Shown here in pieces: positions 23,959 to 27,567 of a stretch of DNA of 27,567 nucleotides. The notes beneath the pieces are model-generated. The model was not told the DNA's origin and ran no database searches. It saw only the letters and a program-made list of their open reading frames with translations. Each line of letters begins with the position of its first letter. Within the stretch, counting starts at the first letter, position 1. The stretch is from NCBI GenBank assembly GCA_964015995.1, contig CAXHFH010000018.1, positions 1 through 27,567 of the forward strand, written 5' to 3'. Origin of the DNA: UBA1672 sp964015995 (GTDB lineage Bacteria; Pseudomonadota; Alphaproteobacteria; Micavibrionales; Micavibrionaceae). Made by a program: the position numbers and the translations under genes.

Positions 23959-24395
23959 TGAAAGAAGCAAGGCCGATTAATATTTTATTGGTAGAGGATA
24001 ATGAGGGCGATGTTTTTTTGGTTAAAAAAGCATTTGAAAAAGCTAAGATTATGAATGTTATTTATGCGGCGTCAGATGGTGAGATGGCAATGCAAATGTT
24101 AAAAAGGCAAAGCGGTTATTCTGACTTTCCGAAGCCTGATATTATTTTGCTGGATATTAACATGCCCAAAATGGATGGCAGACAAGTTTTAGCGGATTTA
24201 AAGGCTGATCCTGATTTATGCCGTATCCCGGTGATTGTCCTGACAAGTTCTGAGGCAGAAGAAGATGTTAAGCAGAGTTATGATCTTCAGGCGAGTGGTT
24301 ACATTGTGAAGCCGATCAACCTTCTGAAATTTCAGGAGGTCGTGACTGCAATAGAAGATTTTTGGTTTTCGATAGTAGTGCTCCCTCCTAAATAG
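23955..24395 (+). CDS. Rcp1-like single-domain response regulator
   Basis: A 146-residue receiver similar to the Rcp1 type that pairs with PAS/GAF kinases: LLVEDNEGDVFLVKKAFEKA, phosphoacceptor Asp67 in ILLDINMPKMDG, Thr97-Ser98 in VIVLTSS, and Lys119-Pro120 in YIVKP. The longer loop before the aspartate (RQSGYSDFPKPD) is typical of this subgroup. No output domain, so it likely signals by protein contact or as a phosphorelay carrier. The ATG overlaps the CHASE kinase stop (ATGATGA; the second ATG at 23958 is an alternative). It is the last gene before the bidirectional terminator. Confidence 0.92.
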   Translation: MMKEARPINILLVEDNEGDVFLVKKAFEKAKIMNVIYAASDGEMAMQMLKRQSGYSDFPKPDIILLDINMPKMDGRQVLADLKADPDLCRIPVIVLTSSEAEEDVKQSYDLQASGYIVKPINLLKFQEVVTAIEDFWFSIVVLPPK

Positions 24396-24460
24396 CAGGA
24401 GATATTTTGTATTGAACTAGTCTCGCACTAATTAAAAATAAAGAGAATTATGTCGCCTAT

Positions 24461-24490
24461 AAAAAAACACCTCAAAAGAGGTGTTTTTTT
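24461..24490. terminator. Bidirectional rho-independent terminator
   Basis: A perfect inverted repeat with 13-base arms and an AAAA loop: an A7 tract and CACCTC, then GAGGTG and a T7 tract. Read on either strand it gives a GC stem followed by a U run. It ends the + strand signalling operon and the minus-strand tRNA-Gly transcript. Confidence 0.92.
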
Positions 24491-24504
24491 ATTTGTTGAA
24501 ACAA

Positions 24505-24579
24505 TGGAGCGAGTGAAGAGATTCGAACTCTCGGCCCCAACCTTGGCAAGGTTGTGCTCTACCCCTGAGCTACACTCGC
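24505..24579 (-). tRNA. tRNA-Gly (anticodon GCC)
   Basis: A 75-base cloverleaf on the minus strand. The 5' arm GCGAGTG pairs fully with CACTCGC; the D-arm region is GTAGCTCAGGGGTAGAGCA, the anticodon stem-loop is CAACCTTGCCAAGGTTG with GCC, and the T arm contains GTTCGAATC. The 3' CCA is encoded after discriminator T. It reads glycine codons GGC and GGU. The transcript probably ends at the hairpin 14 bases downstream. Confidence 0.97.
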
Positions 24580-24603
24580 ATCTTTGTTTTTCAGGTGTGT
24601 GAG

Positions 24604-24631
24604 AATATATAATGTTAAAAAGGAAATGCAA
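24604..24631 (-). promoter_or_regulatory. Candidate tRNA-Gly promoter
   Basis: Minus strand: TTGCAT (24631-24626), 16 bases, then TATATT (24609-24604), placed 24 bases before the tRNA 5' end. Both boxes are close to sigma70 consensus. The same -35 hexamer precedes the small gene pair starting at 25180. Confidence 0.45.
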
Positions 24632-24644
24632 GAGAAAAAATTTC

Positions 24645-24935
24645 TTATCTTGAAATTGCGTTACCAACCTGCACGAGCGGCACTTTATAACCGATTGGTT
24701 CATGGTCAGGAAACAGCGAGTAAATCATTATGTTTGGCGTGTTTTCAACCGGGCTTTTCATGTTTTCCGGTACTTCGTAATGCATCATTTCTTCGGTATG
24801 ATCATCATCGTCATATACCACCATAAAAACGCGTTGCTCGCGATAATACTCAATACGGCATACGATATTTGGTAACGGGGTGTCACTCACCATCATTACA
24901 TTACCATCATGAAGTAGCCCGAGCTCTATATTCAT
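24645..24935 (-). CDS. Hypothetical protein, 96 residues
   Basis: I do not recognise this family. The protein looks beta-rich: alternating stretches (NVMMVSDTPLPNIVCRIEYY, then RVFMVVYDDDDHTEEM, then NIMIYSLFPDHEP) suggest a small beta sheet with an acidic DDDD loop. No signal peptide or TM segment. Its ATG overlaps the stop of the upstream 82-residue gene by 4 bases (ATGA), and it ends 14 bases before the candidate tRNA promoter. Coupled translation and the clean reading frame support a real gene; its function is unknown. Confidence 0.65.
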   Translation of the reverse strand: MNIELGLLHDGNVMMVSDTPLPNIVCRIEYYREQRVFMVVYDDDDHTEEMMHYEVPENMKSPVENTPNIMIYSLFPDHEPIGYKVPLVQVGNAISR

Positions 24936-25180
24936 CCTAACCCCGGCGTATCATTTTGAGTATCAAAACTAAGAAGTGGTTCTTGATTTGAATTTTCGAG
25001 TAAAGCTTCATTTGGATCTGGCATATCATCCATGAAAGACGTGTTGATCATATCAGCATTCATGTCGCCCAGAAGTGCTGTAGAATCAACACCGCCCGCC
25101 ATTTCATCAATGACGGCCTGATTATCTAAAACATCTATTTCGTTGCTCTCCAACATTTGGAGAAGATCACTTGCTTGCAT
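24932..25180 (-). CDS. Hypothetical acidic protein, 82 residues
   Basis: Unrecognised. It opens with an amphipathic helix (MQASDLLQMLESNEIDVLD), continues with a second acidic helix around VIDEMAGGVD, and has a low-complexity acidic tail rich in Asp, Asn and Glu. No cysteines, signal peptide or TM helix. I chose the ATG at 25180 over the TTG at 25207. It overlaps the next gene by ATGA and has a good candidate promoter 64 bases upstream, so the two form a small operon. An adaptor or inhibitor partner of its neighbour is possible but speculative. Confidence 0.6.
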   Translation of the reverse strand: MQASDLLQMLESNEIDVLDNQAVIDEMAGGVDSTALLGDMNADMINTSFMDDMPDPNEALLENSNQEPLLSFDTQNDTPGLG

Positions 25181-25243
25181 TCTTATACCCCACGTATACA
25201 AACTCAAGAACAGTATGACAGGTAAATATTAATACTTTCTTAT

Positions 25244-25272
25244 ATAATATGTTATTTTTCATAACGATGCAA
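25244..25272 (-). promoter_or_regulatory. Candidate promoter for the small hypothetical pair
   Basis: Minus strand: TTGCAT (25272-25267), an exact 17-base spacer, then TATTAT (25249-25244). Both boxes are good sigma70 matches in an AT-rich gap, giving an inferred leader of roughly 55 bases before the ATG at 25180. Confidence 0.5.
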
Positions 25273-25353
25273 ATTTAAGTATTTGGAATATCTGCTGTTT
25301 TTATTGGATTTTTACATCTGGCCTTGCTGGATGAAATCGTATAAATTTTCTTG

Positions 25354-25875
25354 ATGACAAGCGATTTACCGACCTCAAAAGACCAACTGATAAGCATTTT
25401 GGACGATTTAACCATAGTCCATAAGCTATACGAGCATGAGCCGATTTTTACGGTTGAGGAAGGCGAACACCTTAAAAAATCAATTCCGGGTATGCATTGC
25501 CGCAATTTATTCCTGCGTGATAAGAAGAAAAAAATGTTTCTGGTTGTTGCCGCCAATGAAACACAAATTGATTTAAAGAAGTTACAAACAGTACTTGATT
25601 GCGGACGGATTTCTTTTGGTTCCGGTGACCGTTTATGGGAAAATTTGGGTATTCGTCAAGGATCGGTTAATCCGTTTTGTATCATTAATGACAGAGATCA
25701 GAACGTAAGGATTATACTCGATGCGCATATGATGGCACAGCCTTTGGTGAATTATCATCCGATGGATAATGCATGGACGATTGGCCTGTCGCCTGATGAT
25801 CTTATTCGCTTTATCGAGCATACCAGTCATGATGCTGAAATTGTCGATTTATCGCCAGCCGCACCTGATGTGTAA
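25354..25875 (+). CDS. ProXp/YbaK-type prolyl-tRNA editing domain protein
   Basis: A 173-residue stand-alone editing domain of the YbaK/ProX superfamily, similar to ProXp-ala, which deacylates Ala-tRNA(Pro) mischarged by prolyl-tRNA synthetase. Visible blocks are YEHEPIFTVEEGEHL near residue 30, GMHCRNLFLRDKKKKMFLVV, ISFGSGDRLWENLGIRQGSV and the C-terminal NYHPMDNAWTIGLSPDDLI, matching the family's VNxHPLxNxxT core. Length is usual. The exact tRNA substrate among ProXp subclasses is not certain. The ATG at 25354 is preferred over the TTG at 25351. It is followed after 61 bases by cnoX. Confidence 0.88.
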   Translation: MTSDLPTSKDQLISILDDLTIVHKLYEHEPIFTVEEGEHLKKSIPGMHCRNLFLRDKKKKMFLVVAANETQIDLKKLQTVLDCGRISFGSGDRLWENLGIRQGSVNPFCIINDRDQNVRIILDAHMMAQPLVNYHPMDNAWTIGLSPDDLIRFIEHTSHDAEIVDLSPAAPDV

Positions 25876-25936
25876 TGCTTTGCTTTTTCATGCTGCTTGA
25901 TATAGTTTGCGGGTATTCAAATAAAGGAGAATCCCT

Positions 25937-26872
25937 ATGTTGTTAGGTGCATCTAGTAATGAACAATCGGGCGGCGCAGCTTTAGACCCCGCGCAAATTA
26001 TTTTTGATGTGGGAACACAGGATTTTGAACAGCGCGTAATGGCAGCGTCGATGCAAATTCCTGTGATCGTTGATTTTTGGGCACCATGGTGTGGCCCGTG
26101 TAAACAACTTATGCCGATTTTAGAAAAGGTCATTCTGGCTACCGGTGGGAAGGTTCTTCTGGCGAAGGTTAATTTGGATGACAATCCTGAGCTTGCTCAA
26201 GCCTTGCGCGTTCAATCTGTGCCGACCGTGTTCGGATTTTTTCAAGGACAGCCTGTCGATGCCTTTATGGGTGTTCAACCCGAGAATAAAATAAAGGAAT
26301 TTGTTCAAAAACTGATTACAGCCTCCAATGGTGCGCAACCAGACGCATTGGATATCCCGGAAGCTCTTAAAGGCGCAGCGCAAGCTCTGGCAGAAAATGA
26401 CGCACAAAGCGCGCATGCAATATATGCACAAATCTTACAGCAAGATGCGCTGAATGCTGATGCTTATGTTGGGATGGTGCGTTGTTTCTTGAATATCGGC
26501 CAGATAGAACAAGCGCAGGCTTTGATTGAGCAGGTGCCGGAAGAAATTGCAAAAACCTCCGCGTTTGAAGAGGCACGTTCTGCTTTGGAATTAGCCCAGA
26601 ATGTACCAAGTGGCAATGCTGATAAATTTAAAGAAAAAATAAAAGCCAACGCAAATGATCATCAGGCACGTATTGACCTCGCTTATGCGTTATTCGCCGC
26701 AGGACAGAAAGAAGAGGCGACAGATGCTTTGTTAGAATCCATTGAAATTGACCGTGAATGGAATGAAGAAACCGCCCGTCAGGAGCTCTTGACGCTCTTT
26801 CAGGCGATGGGGCATGCTGATCCGATAACAATCAGTGCGCGTCGCAAGCTCTCCGCTATTTTGTTTTCTTGA
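25937..26872 (+). CDS. CnoX/YbbN-like thioredoxin with TPR domain
   Basis: A 311-residue chaperedoxin. The thioredoxin domain (about 20-128) keeps a redox-active FWAPWCGPCKQ motif (Cys52, Cys55) and the cis-proline region VPTVFGF; E. coli YbbN lacks this CxxC pair. The rest (about 135-311) is TPR-like helical repeats (AQALAENDAQSAHAIYAQIL, DAYVGMVRCFLNIGQIEQAQ, LAYALFAAGQKEEATDALLE). CnoX proteins hold unfolded substrates and pass them to GroEL or DnaK, protecting them under oxidative stress; the intact CxxC suggests thiol reductase activity as well. AAAGGAGA sits 8 bases before the ATG. The trm112-like gene follows after 23 bases. Confidence 0.9.
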   Translation: MLLGASSNEQSGGAALDPAQIIFDVGTQDFEQRVMAASMQIPVIVDFWAPWCGPCKQLMPILEKVILATGGKVLLAKVNLDDNPELAQALRVQSVPTVFGFFQGQPVDAFMGVQPENKIKEFVQKLITASNGAQPDALDIPEALKGAAQALAENDAQSAHAIYAQILQQDALNADAYVGMVRCFLNIGQIEQAQALIEQVPEEIAKTSAFEEARSALELAQNVPSGNADKFKEKIKANANDHQARIDLAYALFAAGQKEEATDALLESIEIDREWNEETARQELLTLFQAMGHADPITISARRKLSAILFS

Positions 26873-26895
26873 CTGTAAAGAGGTAGAATAAATCC

Positions 26896-27075
26896 ATGAG
26901 TGCAGAAATTGACCCGAAATTATTAGAGATTCTTGTTTGTCCTGTTTCAAAAGGGCCGCTTGTTTATGATCGTGAAAAACAGGAATTGATTTCCGAGCAA
27001 TCTAAGCGTGCTTATCCTATACGCGATGGCATCCCTGTCATGTTGGTGGAAGAAGCGCGAGATATAGAGGAATAA
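26896..27075 (+). CDS. Trm112/UPF0434 family small protein
   Basis: A 59-residue protein with the bacterial Trm112/YcaR pattern: ILVCPVSKGPLVYD at about 12-25 and AYPIRDGIPVMLVEEAR near the C-terminus. Eukaryotic and archaeal Trm112 proteins activate RNA and protein methyltransferases; the bacterial role is less defined. Only one of the usual zinc cysteines (Cys15) remains, as is common in this subgroup. It starts 23 bases after cnoX and is followed after 3 bases by another small gene, consistent with one transcript. Confidence 0.9.
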   Translation: MSAEIDPKLLEILVCPVSKGPLVYDREKQELISEQSKRAYPIRDGIPVMLVEEARDIEE

Positions 27076-27078
27076 CCC

Positions 27079-27321
27079 ATGATTGATGGCTTAGGACGTA
27101 TCTGGAATCATTATATAAAAAGAAAGCCTGCTGTCCCTAAGCCCTCTGCGGTTGATAGCGAAGGTGTTATGTCTGGTGGGGAGCACGAAACGCGCGAACA
27201 CAGCGATTATTCTGATAAGAAAAAGGCCGAGGCTGAAACGCATTTCCTGTATGGATCAGATGGTCAGAAAAAGCCGATTGATGATGGGGATCATCACGAT
27301 AAACTTGACGAGATTGGATAA
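27079..27321 (+). CDS. Hypothetical hydrophilic protein, 80 residues
   Basis: Unrecognised. It opens MIDGLGRIWNHYIKRKPAVP, a possible short amphipathic helix, and then becomes strongly charged and low-complexity (Lys, Asp, Glu, His), probably disordered, ending DDGDHHDKLDEIG. The ATG is only 3 bases after the Trm112 stop, which strongly suggests cotranscription. Function unknown. Confidence 0.6.
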   Translation: MIDGLGRIWNHYIKRKPAVPKPSAVDSEGVMSGGEHETREHSDYSDKKKAEAETHFLYGSDGQKKPIDDGDHHDKLDEIG

Positions 27322-27518
27322 AGTCAGTTAGATAGTATTTATGAACATGAAGCCAACAAACACATTACTGCTTCTAAACATCCTGCTTATGCGCCCCTGA
27401 GTGATCATGAGGCATAATGCTATGTCTGCGCTACAGGGGAAAACTTCCAAAAGATTGAAAAAACGAACAAGGCGCGATAGAACGACTATGCGCGTATGTA
27501 AAAATAAGGAATTCGGCC

Positions 27519-27536
27519 ATGAGTAGAGCCTATGAC
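27519..27536 (+). CDS. Start of a gene truncated by the contig end
   Basis: TAAGGA 8 bases before an ATG, followed by MSRAYD, runs directly into adapter sequence at 27537. The ribosome site and open frame suggest the first codons of a real gene. The product cannot be identified. The 197 bases before it (27322-27518) hold no convincing gene. Confidence 0.35.
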
Positions 27537-27567
27537 CTGTCTCTTATACACATCTCCGAGCCCACGA
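27537..27567. other. Nextera read-2 adapter remnant
   Basis: From CTGTCTCTTATACACATCT onward the sequence is the reverse complement of the Tn5 mosaic end, followed by CCGAGCCCACGA, the Nextera read-2 adapter. It is library sequence and any ORF crossing 27536 is artificial. Confidence 0.97.

Noticed and set aside
24385..24401. CTCCT/AGGAG hairpin at the end of the last response regulator gene
   Set aside because: Only five base pairs, overlapping the stop codon and with no T run. The strong terminator lies about 60 bases downstream.
24428..24703. Minus-strand ORF of 91 codons
   Set aside because: Its central part (SSGVEHNLAKVGAESSNLF) is the translation of the tRNA-Gly gene, a well-known kind of false ORF, and it also crosses the terminator hairpin.
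27407..27526. Basic 39-codon ORF near the right end
   Set aside because: No clear ribosome site, low-complexity Lys/Arg content and no recognisable family. The real next start appears to be the ATG at 27519.
17..27536. CRISPR arrays, insertion sequences, prophage genes or long direct repeats
   Set aside because: Reading both strands I saw no repeated spacer-like units, transposase or integrase motifs, or phage structural genes.

Overview
The window is one contig of about 27.5 kb from a moderately low-GC Gram-negative bacterium, most likely an alphaproteobacterium. The main reasons are the gene content (dapD/dapE succinylase lysine route, a DUF3108 exported protein, a CnoX-type thioredoxin followed by Trm112, a ProXp-type editing protein) and the protein style. 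I cannot name the genus. Both ends carry Nextera/Tn5 mosaic-end adapter sequence (1-16 and 27537-27567), so those edges are artificial. Coding density is very high: there is no gene-free stretch longer than 300 bases, and I see no insertion sequence, prophage or CRISPR array.

Region 1 (17-11139) is mostly envelope-precursor and core metabolism. A NIF3/CutA-like protein and a PRC-barrel protein run on the + strand and meet a minus-strand dapD - SpoT-like HD hydrolase - dapE group tail to tail. Then on the + strand come a FemAB-like aminoacyltransferase, a DUF3108 protein, glmU, a small secreted TIMP/netrin-like protein, glmS and purT. DapD/DapE supply meso-diaminopimelate and GlmS/GlmU supply UDP-GlcNAc, so several genes here feed peptidoglycan and LPS.

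Region 2 (11209-17440) holds a UDP-glucuronate 4-epimerase-like protein, an SDR and a radical SAM protein on the + strand. These converge on a minus-strand operon: TVP38/TMEM64 membrane protein, MerA-like flavin disulfide reductase, a 17-codon mini-ORF, and two glycosyltransferase-like proteins of the TIGR04283 and TIGR04282 types. Those two families are often labelled 'arsenosugar biosynthesis', but no intact arsenic methyltransferase gene is present here, so the real product is open.

Region 3 (17550-24395) is a + strand signalling block. It has a small helical protein, a membrane-anchored PQQ-type beta-propeller, a protein ending in a stand-alone phosphohistidine swivel domain, a single-domain response regulator, a sensorless histidine kinase, a CHASE-PAS histidine kinase and a second single-domain response regulator. 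It ends at a strong bidirectional terminator shared with a convergent tRNA-Gly(GCC).

Region 4 (24505-27536) has the tRNA, two unknown overlapping small genes on the minus strand, then ProXp-like, cnoX-like, trm112-like and a small hydrophilic gene on the + strand, and the start of one more gene cut by the contig end. The best candidates for undescribed biology are the propeller/phosphohistidine pair beside a two-component block, the SpoT-like hydrolase inside the dap cluster, the TIMP-like protein coupled to glmU, and the TVP38/flavoprotein/glycosyltransferase/radical SAM cluster.
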